Below the pieces are notes generated by a model. It did not search any database and had not been told where the DNA came from. It saw nothing but the letters and a program-made list of their open reading frames with translations. Positions 18,016-26,851 of a DNA stretch of 40,635 bases are shown piece after piece. This DNA comes from G963666945 sp963666945 (GTDB lineage: Bacteria; Bacteroidota; Bacteroidia; Bacteroidales; Marinifilaceae). The DNA is taken from the NCBI GenBank assembly GCA_963666945.2, contig CAXXRT010000059.1, positions 1 to 40,635 on the forward strand. The letters run 5' to 3'. How positions within the stretch are numbered: the first letter of the stretch is position 1; every line of letters starts with the position of its first letter. Position numbers and translations under genes: made by a program.

Positions 18016-19263
18016 TTATTGAGTTATAATATCCTTAAATACAGAGAAGCTTTCGTCATTGCGAATAGCAGTGTTATGGAAAGCATGAAGCACAACTTCA
18101 ATCTCTGCTGATTTCTTTCTTGAATATGGGTCTACCACAATATCAAGACCACCCCAATGACCAATAATAACATCAGCCCAGTTACCGTAAATCATTGCAG
18201 AAAGATTTGTACCTGTTCCTTTAGAAATATTGGATGGGACCACATTAGAGACAGCAGTCTTATAACCATTAACCTCACCGTTCTCCATCAAGTATTTTGC
18301 AGTACCTGAAGCTCTCTCAATTTGCTTAAGTTGTCCACGCACTTTTGCGTTAGTCAAATAAGCAAGGTTACCTATATCAGCATTACCCGCAGCAACGGCT
18401 GTTTCAAGATCAACCATATGCTTCCATGCAGGAGCCAAACCATTTTCACCACCAACAACAATACCGACATTGCCATTGTTCAATATTCCAAGAGGCTCCT
18501 TTTCACCATCACCATTTATAACGGCATGCTCCAAACCATAAGAATGAGCCTTTAATAACTCATCTATTACTAACCTCTCAACACCAGGAGAAGATTGGTT
18601 TAGCAATTGAATTGAATAAGCTCCGGCAACACTCAATCTCTTAGGATCAAGATTTACTTTAGGAAAAGATTGCTTACCTGTAGAAACTTCGTCAGTTTCA
18701 CCATGCCAACTTGCATTAAATTGACTACCCTTCACCAATGGAAGCGACCCCTTAAGGCCGGTTAGATATTTAGCACCAAGACCAACCAAAACCAGTTTGT
18801 TTCTTAACGCATCAATATATACAAGTGGTTCTTCCTGAACCAGGTTTCCACCGTCATTTGCAACACCGGCACTCTGACCTGCAGCAGCACGACTAAAAGC
18901 AAGAACCTTGTAAGGAATTCCAAGTCCATTCAAAGACTTACCAATCTCAGAAACTTCTCTTACGGCCTCCTGAGACATCTCAGCTTCAAAACCAGTAAGT
19001 CCACCACCGGCAGCCTCACGGATAAACTTAGTAAAGCTAAATCGCTGAAGTTCATTTCTTTCATTCTCACCAACATTCTGCTCTGCTCTTTGTCTATCGG
19101 CTTCCTCTACAAGTTGAGCATCGGAAAGTTCACGCATGAATGATGCAATTTTACCCCTTGCTTCCTCCAACTCTTCTGGTTTCACGTCCTGGCCTGACTG
19201 AAGTTCCTTAAACCTCTGGGTTGCGCCGGCCAGATCTCTTTTGATTTCGCTAATTTTTCGCAT
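18016..19263 (-). CDS. HK97-fold major capsid protein
   Basis: Protein of 415 residues. An N-terminal charged coiled coil (about 1-115, MRKISEIKRDLAGATQRFKEL onward) is the delta scaffolding domain normally removed by the prohead protease; the HK97 shell domain follows with GGNLVQEEPL, SFPKVNLDPKRLSVAGAYSIQLLNQSS, and the late VVDPYSRKKSAEIEVVLHAFH strand. The gene is 22 nt after the protease gene. The exact cleavage site cannot be read, though the stretch 110-130 (NGLGIPYKVLAFSRAAAGQ) is likely. Confidence 0.93.
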   Translation of the reverse strand: MRKISEIKRDLAGATQRFKELQSGQDVKPEELEEARGKIASFMRELSDAQLVEEADRQRAEQNVGENERNELQRFSFTKFIREAAGGGLTGFEAEMSQEAVREVSEIGKSLNGLGIPYKVLAFSRAAAGQSAGVANDGGNLVQEEPLVYIDALRNKLVLVGLGAKYLTGLKGSLPLVKGSQFNASWHGETDEVSTGKQSFPKVNLDPKRLSVAGAYSIQLLNQSSPGVERLVIDELLKAHSYGLEHAVINGDGEKEPLGILNNGNVGIVVGGENGLAPAWKHMVDLETAVAAGNADIGNLAYLTNAKVRGQLKQIERASGTAKYLMENGEVNGYKTAVSNVVPSNISKGTGTNLSAMIYGNWADVIIGHWGGLDIVVDPYSRKKSAEIEVVLHAFHNTAIRNDESFSVFKDIITQ

Positions 19264-19285
19264 TATTAAAAAATTTATATATTTA

Positions 19286-20068
19286 TTAATCAGCCGTTAA
19301 GGCCAGTACACTCTCTGCTTCCATAAGAAGATCTGCATCAGCAGTCCTTTGCTCAGCTTCATCTGTCTCCCTTGAAGTATCATCTTCAGAATCTCCACCA
19401 TCATCTGTAATTGTACCGTCAGGATTATCAATTCCTCTGAAATTATCAGTCCTTTTTTCCAAGAGATCCATTACATCTCTCACCCTCATTTCCTCAATCT
19501 GACTGTAACGATACTTACCGTCAAGACTGCGATAAATAAAATTGATAGCATCAAGAGTATTACCCCTTAAGCTTTTTTTAAGAGCATTCTTATTAGAAGG
19601 AATATTTACAACAGATAATTCAAGTAATTCCTGTCCGTCAAAGTAGTAAGTTGGATTGCTTCCATCCCTGGATTCTTCTCCATCACCCCAATAACCTTTA
19701 GCAGTCGGGGCAAAACCTACAGACACAGCCTTAAGAGTTCCCAGTAACAACTTTCTAAATATCTTTTCAGCCAATTGATTAAGATCAGCAGGTTCAAAAG
19801 TCACGGCAACAATAAGTTTTCCGTCCTCAATTCTAGCTTTACCAACACCGATCACCCTATCCGGATCATCATTACCACACATATCACCATAAACATTGTG
19901 TTGATATCCTACAATACCGTTATTATTAAAGCGTTCAAGGTCCCATTTATCTACTGGAAGCACTGTCCCGTGAGAATCCCTACTCTCATCGGAAGCAATA
20001 AACTCAATCGTACGTGTTTCTTCAACATCGTCCGACACTTTTCGAATATATCCAAAAGCTCTCTTCAT
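19286..20068 (-). CDS. Prohead maturation protease (HK97 gp4, S78 family)
   Basis: Serine protease of 260 residues that trims the capsid delta domain. The catalytic His is His57 (VGYQHN) and the nucleophile Ser116 (LKAVSVGF), followed by the ELLELSVVNIPSNKNAL strand with the third active-site region. Residues after 175 form an acidic tail (TDDGGDSEDDTSRETDEAEQ) that could act in scaffolding. Start shares one base with the portal stop. Confidence 0.92.
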   Translation of the reverse strand: MKRAFGYIRKVSDDVEETRTIEFIASDESRDSHGTVLPVDKWDLERFNNNGIVGYQHNVYGDMCGNDDPDRVIGVGKARIEDGKLIVAVTFEPADLNQLAEKIFRKLLLGTLKAVSVGFAPTAKGYWGDGEESRDGSNPTYYFDGQELLELSVVNIPSNKNALKKSLRGNTLDAINFIYRSLDGKYRYSQIEEMRVRDVMDLLEKRTDNFRGIDNPDGTITDDGGDSEDDTSRETDEAEQRTADADLLMEAESVLALTAD

Positions 20069-21276
20069 TATTCCTTATTATTTTTGTTATTACCTTGATC
20101 TGCAGGCTGTAAATTTTGAGGGTAAAGGAAAGTATCAAGATGGTCGGCTCTATTCTTATTCTCCATTTCCCTCACCTCGTTCCTGGTCAACCAACCATCT
20201 TGAATACCAAAGTGATAAAAAGCACCTCTTGACTTTAAGTCCCCCCTTAATAATCCATCTAAAACAAATTTCATTTCAAAACTGTCCGTCTCATCTTCAA
20301 AGAACAGTTTCGATTCTATCTCAGTTTCAAACCTTTTTACTGAAGGTCTCATAGAATATTTTACAAATTGAATGTCCTGGTGTTCTATGTTGCTGAAAGT
20401 AGATCGTGAAAGATCAGCCAACATATGAGGCGGTACATTGAATATTCTTGCTACATCCTGAACTGCAAATATTTTAGTCTGCAACATTTGGGCCGCCTCC
20501 GGAGAAATTCCTATTTGCTTGTATTTAATCCCATACTCAAGGAATGCTGTACCAAAGTTCCTGGAAGAATTCTCATAATGTTGCATAAACTTCTTAAATT
20601 CGGCATCTCCCATTTGACCTTCATACTCTAATGCACCCTTAATATTTCCTCCTTTATCAAAAAATTCCTGACCGAACTTCGTCGCTGCCATACCGAGACT
20701 TATAGCGTCAGCGTTATACACAATAGGATTAACCCCTGTTAATCCATCCTTAGTGAATAACATGAAGTGCATCATTTCATCATCAGAATAAGTTCCGTCA
20801 AATCCCTGTGTACCGTAAACCTTGTAGAATTTTTTTCTATTAACAAGAGCAACATGAACGTATGAGGGATGAACCGGCCACAAAGCAACCGGATCACCCA
20901 CAGCATTTCGCTCAATTATCGCATAAGAATTACCATGACCATCAGCATACGCATTCACAAATTCCCAAAACACAAAGATATTCATGTAAGAATTCGGCTT
21001 ATAATGTACAAGGCGATGTACTGGGTGAGATTTAGCAACCTCTTTTCCTTTCGAAGTTTTCTCATAAACAACCTTAGGCAAAGACGCAATATTTTCTGAT
21101 CTAATCCTCATAGCTGCATAGACAGCTGTAAAATTCATTGCCGTATTATTGTTTACATCAACACCCGCTTTAGCCCTCAAATTTGCGGGAGGATTATATT
21201 CATTGGCAGGAATAACCTGCACATCCCTCTTAAAAACTCCTTTAATCTTGTCTATGTTTCTGTACAAAAAACTCAT
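20068..21276 (-). CDS. Portal protein (HK97 gp3 family)
   Basis: Protein of 402 residues that forms the dodecameric DNA gate of the capsid. Family landmarks: TAVYAAMRIRSENIASLPKVVYE, the HPVHRLVHYKPNSYM segment, GNSYAIIERN, HFMLFTKDGLTGVNPI, and the wing/crown part VQDVARIFNVPPHMLADLSRSTFSN. C-terminal residues are glutamine- and asparagine-rich (PADQGNNKNNKE). ATG at 21276; the next gene is the protease with 1-bp overlap. Confidence 0.95.
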   Translation of the reverse strand: MSFLYRNIDKIKGVFKRDVQVIPANEYNPPANLRAKAGVDVNNNTAMNFTAVYAAMRIRSENIASLPKVVYEKTSKGKEVAKSHPVHRLVHYKPNSYMNIFVFWEFVNAYADGHGNSYAIIERNAVGDPVALWPVHPSYVHVALVNRKKFYKVYGTQGFDGTYSDDEMMHFMLFTKDGLTGVNPIVYNADAISLGMAATKFGQEFFDKGGNIKGALEYEGQMGDAEFKKFMQHYENSSRNFGTAFLEYGIKYKQIGISPEAAQMLQTKIFAVQDVARIFNVPPHMLADLSRSTFSNIEHQDIQFVKYSMRPSVKRFETEIESKLFFEDETDSFEMKFVLDGLLRGDLKSRGAFYHFGIQDGWLTRNEVREMENKNRADHLDTFLYPQNLQPADQGNNKNNKE

Positions 21277-21347
21277 TCTGTATGTTTTTGTACAAATTTT
21301 AGACGTTATTTACAATAAATCAATACGACATTGTCGGGTTTTTTCAA

Positions 21348-21539
21348 TTATTTTTCATCCCTGCGCCTCAAAAAGCTATTAAAATTTGCATATCTACGCT
21401 TTCCAAACACCTTAAAATACTCTTTTTCAAGCCGTTCATAAGCCTCTTTTTGCGTTGTGGCCCTCTCTACTTCCTCCCAAAACAAAGAAATAAACCCTTT
21501 TTTAGTAATCATTTGTAGCACCCTTGCAGTAATTTCCAT
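21348..21539 (-). CDS. Small helical protein between terL and portal
   Basis: Protein of 63 residues, mostly charged helix (ISLFWEEVERATTQKEAYERLEKEYFKVFGKRRYANFNSFLRRR). I know no function. Small basic helical proteins between terminase and portal occur in several HK97-like phages. Start ATG at 21539, 15 nt after the terL stop; a 71-nt gap follows to the portal gene. Confidence 0.6.
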   Translation of the reverse strand: MEITARVLQMITKKGFISLFWEEVERATTQKEAYERLEKEYFKVFGKRRYANFNSFLRRRDEK

Positions 21540-21554
21540 AATAATTTGTAGTAT

Positions 21555-23240
21555 TTACATATAAATAACTCTTAAATCGTGGTCTCTATAAGCGTCAGGT
21601 TTAGCTTTCGCCCCTAAAGAAATCCAACCGCCGATTGCATTGACAGTGGCAACCACACCATCAATCTTTTCTATACTTCTTTTCTTGTCAAGCTTTATAT
21701 TATCATTCGCATCACGGTAAACAACTACATTCCTAAACATCCACCTAATACAAGGATTTCCCATTAAATCCATCTCCTTACCTGTGATCATTGCCTCCAG
21801 CTTCTTTGTTGGCTCTGACATATGAGCCATATTCTGAGCATATTCATCAAGAACATCATCCCAACCATTTTTCTGTAAGCCCTGGATAGTACCGTGGTAT
21901 GCCTTTGCAGGGTCGAAAGAAACATTCTTAACATCATACATTTTCAAAATAGTATCAATATCCTGTACATGTTCATCAATATCGATCACATCACCATTAG
22001 TAATTCTTATAACTCCCATTTCTTTCCAGGCTCTGTAATCAACCCTGTCCTCTTTCTCCTTAACCTTACCTTCAGGAATCCAGAAATAAAATAAGACAGG
22101 ACAGTGCGGTTCCTCCGGAAACATCAATGCAAGTGCAACAATATCGACATGGGAAGCTAAATCCAGTCCCCCATAACAGGTCTTGCCGAGTAAATCTTCT
22201 GGATTTGTACCATAATCATTTGCAGCAACAATCTCATCAGATATCCAAACGTCCGGAGCATCAACCCACATATTGAGGTTCTTAGTCTTAAAGTTAACCT
22301 CTCTGGACTTCCTGTTAAGAGCCTTATCCAGTTCATCTTCCATATATTCAGGATAGACAGAAACACCATAATTCGGATTAGCTTTTTCCCAAGTTTTTGG
22401 ATCCTTCCAGTCATCATCTTTGTCCGGACTAAAAATCAAAATGAATGTATCTTCCTGGACTTTTAATCCCATCAAAACATCAATGTAAAGGGTACGCATT
22501 TCATAACAAGGCAAATCCTTATTAAATCCTGCTGTCGTAATTGAGAAAACAAGAGGCTGACGCCTGGCACCCATACCGGAAATAATCAAGTTGTAAATTT
22601 CATCGGTTGGCCATGCATGCAGCTCATCACAGATAGCACAATGTGGATTAAATCCATCCTTGTTTTTTGTGTCCTTACTAAAAGGTTTAAAAGTCGAAAG
22701 AGTACTTGCCATAAAAATAGCCTGCTGAGATGTCTCAAGATATTTACGTAAAGCAGGAGAAGCTTCAACCATATTCTTAGCAGCTTTCCAACATACTTTC
22801 GCTTGCTCACGGTCAACCGCTGCACTATATATCTGAGCACCCTGTTCTCCATCCAGAACCATACAGTAAAGAGCAATACCGGCAGCAAATGTTGTTTTAC
22901 CATTCTTTCTCGCAACTTCAATATACGATTCCTTAAATCTTCTGCGGCCATCTGCTCGTAACCAACCAAATATAGATATGATTATAAAACACTGCCATCC
23001 TTCTGGAACAAACTCCTGACCTGCCCATTCTCCTTCAAAATGTTTAAGCAAAGTAAAAAAAGCAAGTGCCTTTTGAGCAACTTTTTTGGAAAATATCAAA
23101 CCCTTTTCTGGGGCATTCTCTAAGTCGTTGATATGACGTTCAACCGCTTTCTTCTCCAACTTTCCGGCAATCCTCTTTCCTGTCTGTACATCATCAATAT
23201 ACTTAAGAGCCTTATTAAAATATATCTCAGCTTTCTTCAT
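21555..23240 (-). CDS. terL: Terminase large subunit
   Basis: DNA-packaging motor and nuclease of 561 residues. Walker A-like loop VARKNGKTTF (109-118), Walker B AICDE (202-206) followed by LHAW, and a C-terminal RNase H-like nuclease with GGLDLASHVD (about 355-364) and DPAKAYHG. It belongs to the Terminase_1/HK97 type, which cuts at cos sites and is often assisted by an HNH protein, and an HNH gene is present upstream. Shares its start base with the terS stop. Confidence 0.95.
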   Translation of the reverse strand: MKKAEIYFNKALKYIDDVQTGKRIAGKLEKKAVERHINDLENAPEKGLIFSKKVAQKALAFFTLLKHFEGEWAGQEFVPEGWQCFIIISIFGWLRADGRRRFKESYIEVARKNGKTTFAAGIALYCMVLDGEQGAQIYSAAVDREQAKVCWKAAKNMVEASPALRKYLETSQQAIFMASTLSTFKPFSKDTKNKDGFNPHCAICDELHAWPTDEIYNLIISGMGARRQPLVFSITTAGFNKDLPCYEMRTLYIDVLMGLKVQEDTFILIFSPDKDDDWKDPKTWEKANPNYGVSVYPEYMEDELDKALNRKSREVNFKTKNLNMWVDAPDVWISDEIVAANDYGTNPEDLLGKTCYGGLDLASHVDIVALALMFPEEPHCPVLFYFWIPEGKVKEKEDRVDYRAWKEMGVIRITNGDVIDIDEHVQDIDTILKMYDVKNVSFDPAKAYHGTIQGLQKNGWDDVLDEYAQNMAHMSEPTKKLEAMITGKEMDLMGNPCIRWMFRNVVVYRDANDNIKLDKKRSIEKIDGVVATVNAIGGWISLGAKAKPDAYRDHDLRVIYM

Positions 23241-23752
23241 TACATAAATTCTTTCATAAGTTTTTGCAAAGGATCCTCTTCTTGCTTAGGTGGCAACTTT
23301 ACCTTTGAAGCACTAGCCGGAGTGATTCCCAATTCACTGGCAAGCTTCCTGGCATTGTCAAGATATTCGGTTGCCATTTTGTCCAATGCAGTCCTTGCCA
23401 ATCCAGGACGACCTTTTCTATCAATAGTAAATTCTATGCAGCTCTGGATCTCAATATTTTCTAACTTTAGCCTTGACAACTTTTTTAAATCCTTAAGAGC
23501 CTGTATGTATTTCCCCATCTCAGAAGCATATAGCATAACGGTATTGATATTCACAACATCTAATATTCCTATTGAAGCCAACTGACCGGCAGTAACCTTA
23601 TACACTTTTTTAGCCTCACTATTAAGATATGAAGGAGCCTTTGGAATTTCGGTTATTTTATCATATTCAACCTGGTCCGAATTCATTCTACAAGGCTGAT
23701 CCGTACCTTTCATTTTTTTTACAACATCCGGTAATCTGTTTCTTCCTCCCAT
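23240..23752 (-). CDS. terS: Terminase small subunit, P27 family
   Basis: DNA-recognition subunit of 170 residues. P27-type layout: basic N-terminus GGRNRLPDVVKKMKGT, then KAPSYLNSEAKKVYKVTAGQLASIGIL, helix with ALDKMATEYLDNARKLASELGITPASASKV, and an end DPLQKLMKEFM. It starts after the G-rich putative cos region and precedes terL. Confidence 0.9.
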   Translation of the reverse strand: MGGRNRLPDVVKKMKGTDQPCRMNSDQVEYDKITEIPKAPSYLNSEAKKVYKVTAGQLASIGILDVVNINTVMLYASEMGKYIQALKDLKKLSRLKLENIEIQSCIEFTIDRKGRPGLARTALDKMATEYLDNARKLASELGITPASASKVKLPPKQEEDPLQKLMKEFM

Positions 23753-24083
23753 AGTATCCTTTTTTATCCTGTTTCAAAAAGTTCTCATTTTGCACGTGTG
23801 TTTATTTTTTTGGAGTGGGGTCTCGCTGTGAATTTCACTTAGAGATTTTACCCCCCTATCCCCCTGACGTGCAGACTTATTTCTTTCACACCACAACACA
23901 CTGAATATTAATTCGTTGTCTTTTTTTTCTTGATTTATCTGAATTTCATCCATCTACATATCCAGTAAAGCCAAATTGTAATCTCGACATTACAAAAAAG
24001 AACTCCATATAATCTATTCTTTATTGGAGTACTCTCCATATCTAATGCAATAAACGCTCATTATTGCCTCTTATCTTCCATTT
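23753..24083 (-). other. Gap upstream of terS with G-rich cos-site candidate
   Basis: A 331-nt stretch without a convincing gene. On the minus strand 23870-23838 it reads ACGTCAGGGGGATAGGGGGG followed by TAAAATCTCTAAG. A G-run pair followed by AAAATCTCT just before P27-type terS genes is something I recall from HK97-like cos phages, so this is the likely packaging site. A weak 59-codon frame on the minus strand from ATG 23953 down to 23774 crosses it but reads through the G runs and is probably not a gene. Confidence 0.5.
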
Positions 24084-24998
24084 TTAGAACGCAGTGTCCA
24101 ATGCTCGTACAGCAGGGTTGTCTAACCTTATTTCTGCCTCTATTGCGCTTATATAGATTTTAGTTGTTTCAACACTTGTATGTCCCAACATTTCCTGCAC
24201 CTGTTCAAGCTTTGCTCCTGCCTTTAGTGCAGTGATCGCAGCCGTATGCCTCAGGCTGTGACCAGTTATCCTCTTATCATTCACGCCTATTTCATTGAGA
24301 TACTTCCTTATCATCCTACTCACATAATCCTGACTTACACCCTGTCCCTTCCCATTCCAGGAATGATTCATAAACAATGGCTCACTTCCATTCAGATTAC
24401 CTCTTTCAATAAGATATTCGTGAATAGGTTCCAATATCTTATCAGTAATGCCAAGCACCTGGTCTTTATCCAGGTGTCCTTTCCTCTGCAATCTCATCAC
24501 ATACTTACCCTCATTCATATACACATCATCCACCATCATCCTGCATACTTCAACCCTTCTAACACCCGCACGAATCATAAGGTTAATGATGGCATAATCT
24601 CTCTTCCCTACCAAGGAACTTCTATCGATTGAAGACAGAAGCTCCTTCACCTGGGCTACCCTCAGATAGTTCTTTCTGTGTCCACGGTATCTCTTAGGAG
24701 AATGAACACCGGCAGCAATGTTATCGTATATTCCATTACCTTCAAGCCAGGCAAAGAACTTCCTTACTGTAGTCAGATAACAATCAATCGTACTGGTACT
24801 CTTACCACCCCTGAGAAGATAAGCCTTATAAGCAATTATATCCGCTCGCTTCGGACGCCTCACATCTATCTTACTCACAACACAGTAATGAATGAACTGG
24901 TTAATGTTTATCTTATATTGATAACGACTATTCTCATTAACATCCTGCTCACTCAAAAACTCACGTACCAAATGATTTATTGTTTTATCTGACTTCAT
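24084..24998 (-). CDS. Second tyrosine recombinase (XerC/D-like), beside packaging genes
   Basis: Protein of 304 residues with a SAM-like core-binding domain (about 5-95) and a complete catalytic domain: Arg147 (IRAGVRRVEV), Lys173, His247 and Arg250 (HSLRHTA), His273 (LGHTS) and Tyr282 (KIYI). It lacks the arm-binding domain of the phage integrase, so it resembles XerC/D or site-specific invertases more than an integrase. It overlaps the HNH gene by 14 bp and lies next to the putative cos site and terS. Possible jobs are genome-multimer resolution, DNA inversion, or att-independent integration; no paired recombination sites were seen nearby. Confidence 0.88.
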   Translation of the reverse strand: MKSDKTINHLVREFLSEQDVNENSRYQYKININQFIHYCVVSKIDVRRPKRADIIAYKAYLLRGGKSTSTIDCYLTTVRKFFAWLEGNGIYDNIAAGVHSPKRYRGHRKNYLRVAQVKELLSSIDRSSLVGKRDYAIINLMIRAGVRRVEVCRMMVDDVYMNEGKYVMRLQRKGHLDKDQVLGITDKILEPIHEYLIERGNLNGSEPLFMNHSWNGKGQGVSQDYVSRMIRKYLNEIGVNDKRITGHSLRHTAAITALKAGAKLEQVQEMLGHTSVETTKIYISAIEAEIRLDNPAVRALDTAF

Positions 24999-25323
24999 TT
25001 CTATGTCTGTATTCTCTAATTAGTTTCTTATCCTTGTTACCCTTCTCAGTATTACACTTCTTACACAAGGGCTGCCAGTTCCTCTTATCCCAGAAATCCT
25101 TACAAATTGGAGCAGGAATAATATGATCCACAACCTCAGCCTCCTTAATTATTCCTTTCTCTTTACATCTTACACACAAAGGATTCTCATGCCTAAAGGC
25201 CCTGCTCTCCCGTGTCCATCTAGCTGTATGGTATTCGTCCATACTTCTCACCCTCTGATAACCTTCCTTCTTAGGACGTTCAGGAATCCAAGGCCTTTTG
25301 TTTTTCTTTGATCTTACTGGCAT
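24985..25323 (-). CDS. HNH endonuclease of the packaging module
   Basis: Protein of 112 residues with the HNH fold: CVRCKEKG zinc knuckle, the VVDHIIP metal His pair, and NWQPLCKKCNTEKGN. HNH proteins next to terminases assist cos cleavage in HK97-like phages. N-terminus is very basic (MPVRSKKNKRPWIPERPKK), suiting DNA contact. It is the first gene of the packaging/late block. Confidence 0.9.
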   Translation of the reverse strand: MPVRSKKNKRPWIPERPKKEGYQRVRSMDEYHTARWTRESRAFRHENPLCVRCKEKGIIKEAEVVDHIIPAPICKDFWDKRNWQPLCKKCNTEKGNKDKKLIREYRHRNEVR

Positions 25324-25325
25324 GG

Positions 25326-25643
25326 CTATACATTAATATATTCCCACTTACTATTCCTCCACTCCTTTATTTTTCTTATAAACTCAATAGCTTCCGTTTT
25401 ATCCTTGAATGGCTCATGGGGTTCAGTTGGTGGAATTCCTTTTGGATAACCGACACATCCATGAAAAACCTGAAATCCCTTAGAATCAACGTAATCGTAC
25501 TCTTTAGTCGCAATGACAATATTCTTCTTATACCATGGAGTCTTGATAATCTTTTCAACATCAAACAAGCGTTGAACCACCCAACCTTCAAAACTTTTAA
25601 TGATCCTAAACTCCGGCTGCTTTGTTATTTTATTTACACTCAT
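25326..25643 (-). CDS. Small phage protein, unknown
   Basis: Soluble protein of 105 residues that I do not recognise. It is beta-rich at the start (EFRIIKSFEGWVVQRLFDVEKI) with KNIVIATKEYDYVDSKG, and a helical end (DKTEAIEFIRKIKEWR). Stop is 2 nt before the HNH start, so it is in the same transcript. ATG at 25643. Confidence 0.6.
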   Translation of the reverse strand: MSVNKITKQPEFRIIKSFEGWVVQRLFDVEKIIKTPWYKKNIVIATKEYDYVDSKGFQVFHGCVGYPKGIPPTEPHEPFKDKTEAIEFIRKIKEWRNSKWEYINV

Positions 25644-25809
25644 TATTTCCCAATTTATTACGTAAGCAATATCTTGAATTTATTCCTCCTGTTTCTTTAT
25701 CAATTATTACTTGTTTAAAATCATTGAGAAGCTCGGATACTGGAGAATTAAATACTAATTTGCTTTTATTTTTTTCCTCCTTAAAATTCTTCGGTATTAA
25801 TTTCGACAC
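25630..25809 (-). CDS. Small phage protein, 59 aa, start uncertain
   Basis: An open frame of 59 codons filling the gap between genes 25781-26014 and 25326-25643. Its translation looks coding, with LVFNSPVSELLNDFKQVIID and GGINSRYCLRNKL. The only standard start in frame is a GTG at 25809, which overlaps the upstream gene by 29 bp. A strong AAGGAGG at about 25783-25777 lies inside the frame, so the true start may be downstream at a non-standard codon, or a base may be wrong. I do not recognise the protein. Confidence 0.4.
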   Translation of the reverse strand: MSKLIPKNFKEEKNKSKLVFNSPVSELLNDFKQVIIDKETGGINSRYCLRNKLGNNECK

Positions 25810-26014
25810 CTAATTTTTTGTGATTGTCTAAATGTTTTTGTGATATCTTACATAGTTTATTGTTAAGTTTTTCACACTCTTTCGCATATAGCTCATGCAG
25901 CTCTCTATCCTCAAAGGCAAAACCACCTTCAACATGTTGTCTTATCATTTCACCTGCGTTTGTGAGTGCTACATATTTGGCATATTCTTTCTTCGCTCTT
26001 CTTTCTATATTCAT
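25781..26014 (-). CDS. Small helical phage protein, unknown
   Basis: Protein of 77 residues, helical and charged (ERRAKKEYAKYVALTNAGEM, ELHELYAKECEKLNNKLCKISQKHLDNHKKLG). No family recognised. A strong Shine-Dalgarno AAGGAGG stands about 10 nt before the ATG at 26014, unusual for Bacteroidota genes. Confidence 0.6.
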   Translation of the reverse strand: MNIERRAKKEYAKYVALTNAGEMIRQHVEGGFAFEDRELHELYAKECEKLNNKLCKISQKHLDNHKKLGVEINTEEF

Positions 26015-26015
26015 T

Positions 26016-26207
26016 TTATTTATCCTCCTTAATTTTTCTTTTAATTCTCTTTAAATAAACATTGTACTTTGTTTCTAATCCTTTTTCACGTTGGGATATA
26101 TTTATAACATCCCAACCTTGTTCTCCTAAATTATTTAGTTCTTTAATTATCGTATCCTCAGGGAACTCATTAATTATTATCTTTCTTTTATATTCAAATT
26201 TTACCAT
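26016..26207 (-). CDS. DUF4177-like small protein
   Basis: Protein of 63 residues with the DUF4177 pattern: FEYKRKIIIN strand, then IIKELNNLGEQGWDVINI (helix-turn-strand with the conserved LGxxGWxxI). Function of the family is unknown. SD AAGGAGG about 11 nt upstream of ATG 26207. Followed after 1 nt by gene 25781-26014. Confidence 0.65.
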   Translation of the reverse strand: MVKFEYKRKIIINEFPEDTIIKELNNLGEQGWDVINISQREKGLETKYNVYLKRIKRKIKEDK

Positions 26208-26221
26208 GATTGTTCTCCTCC

Positions 26222-26449
26222 TTATTTTAAAAATTCAGCCACTTTAATTACAAATTCATTACATTCATTTTCTGCTGTTATTTTAACTATGTGTGGTCTA
26301 TCTATATGTTTATACAGTGCAATTTCGACAAGGCCATAACGAGATATTATACCTGTTAGACTATAATAATAATCCCAATCAGCATCAATTGAACCATTAT
26401 AAATATTCAGTCCAAATTCTTCTGCTATTTTATTTATCTTTGTTTTCAT
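26222..26449 (-). CDS. Small phage protein, unknown
   Basis: Protein of 75 residues, alpha/beta, acidic: KINKIAEEFGLNIYNGSIDADWDYY, a strand LVEIALYKHI, and helix NEFVIKVAEFLK. No recognised family. In the early gene string, 14 nt before the DUF4177-like gene. Confidence 0.55.
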   Translation of the reverse strand: MKTKINKIAEEFGLNIYNGSIDADWDYYYSLTGIISRYGLVEIALYKHIDRPHIVKITAENECNEFVIKVAEFLK

Positions 26450-26454
26450 TTTTA

Positions 26455-26845
26455 TTATTTTAAATAGTTTAACTCTTTAGCTTTCGCCTGAATTGCCTTC
26501 ATATCCTCTTCCGGATATCCCCAGTGAGGACAATATAATCCTCCGTATCCGTGGTTGTGATTTGATTTTTCACCGGTCTGGATGAAGTCTTTAAAATCCA
26601 TCATTAGTCCCCAGAGAGTGCCACCATGATTAAAGTTTCTTGGTTGAATACCATACTTAGGCGATAAGGTCACTAATGGTTTTTCCCATTCTGGGTGCCA
26701 TTCTGATTCATAGTACAAGCGATTATTTTTAAGGATAATCTTACCTGTTTTATCCGTCATTTTATTATAAAAAAAACCTTCTACCTCTTGAGGCAATTTC
26801 TTTTATAATTTGATTAACTATTTGGATTCTTTGTTCTTTACTCAT
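26455..26845 (-). CDS. Conserved small phage protein (frame broken by one insertion)
   Basis: Protein of 129 residues after correction. The ATG at 26845 opens MSKEQRIQIVNQIIKEIASRGRRFF; in the raw sequence the frame then hits a stop at the A8 run 26769-26776 (T8 on the coding strand). Removing one base joins it to YNKMTDKTGKIILKNNRLYYE and on to GGLYCPHWGYPEEDMKAIQAKAKELNYLK. I recall this overall pattern (helix with SRGRRFF, GGTLWGLMMDFKDFI, HWGYPEEDM) from Bacteroidota phage proteins of unknown function. A real frameshift is possible but an insertion error is likelier. Confidence 0.6.
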
Positions 26846-26851
26846 TACTTT

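Noticed and set aside
23774..23953. 59-codon minus-strand frame in the cos region
   Set aside because: Its translation crosses the two G runs and has no protein-like pattern; the region looks like a packaging site.
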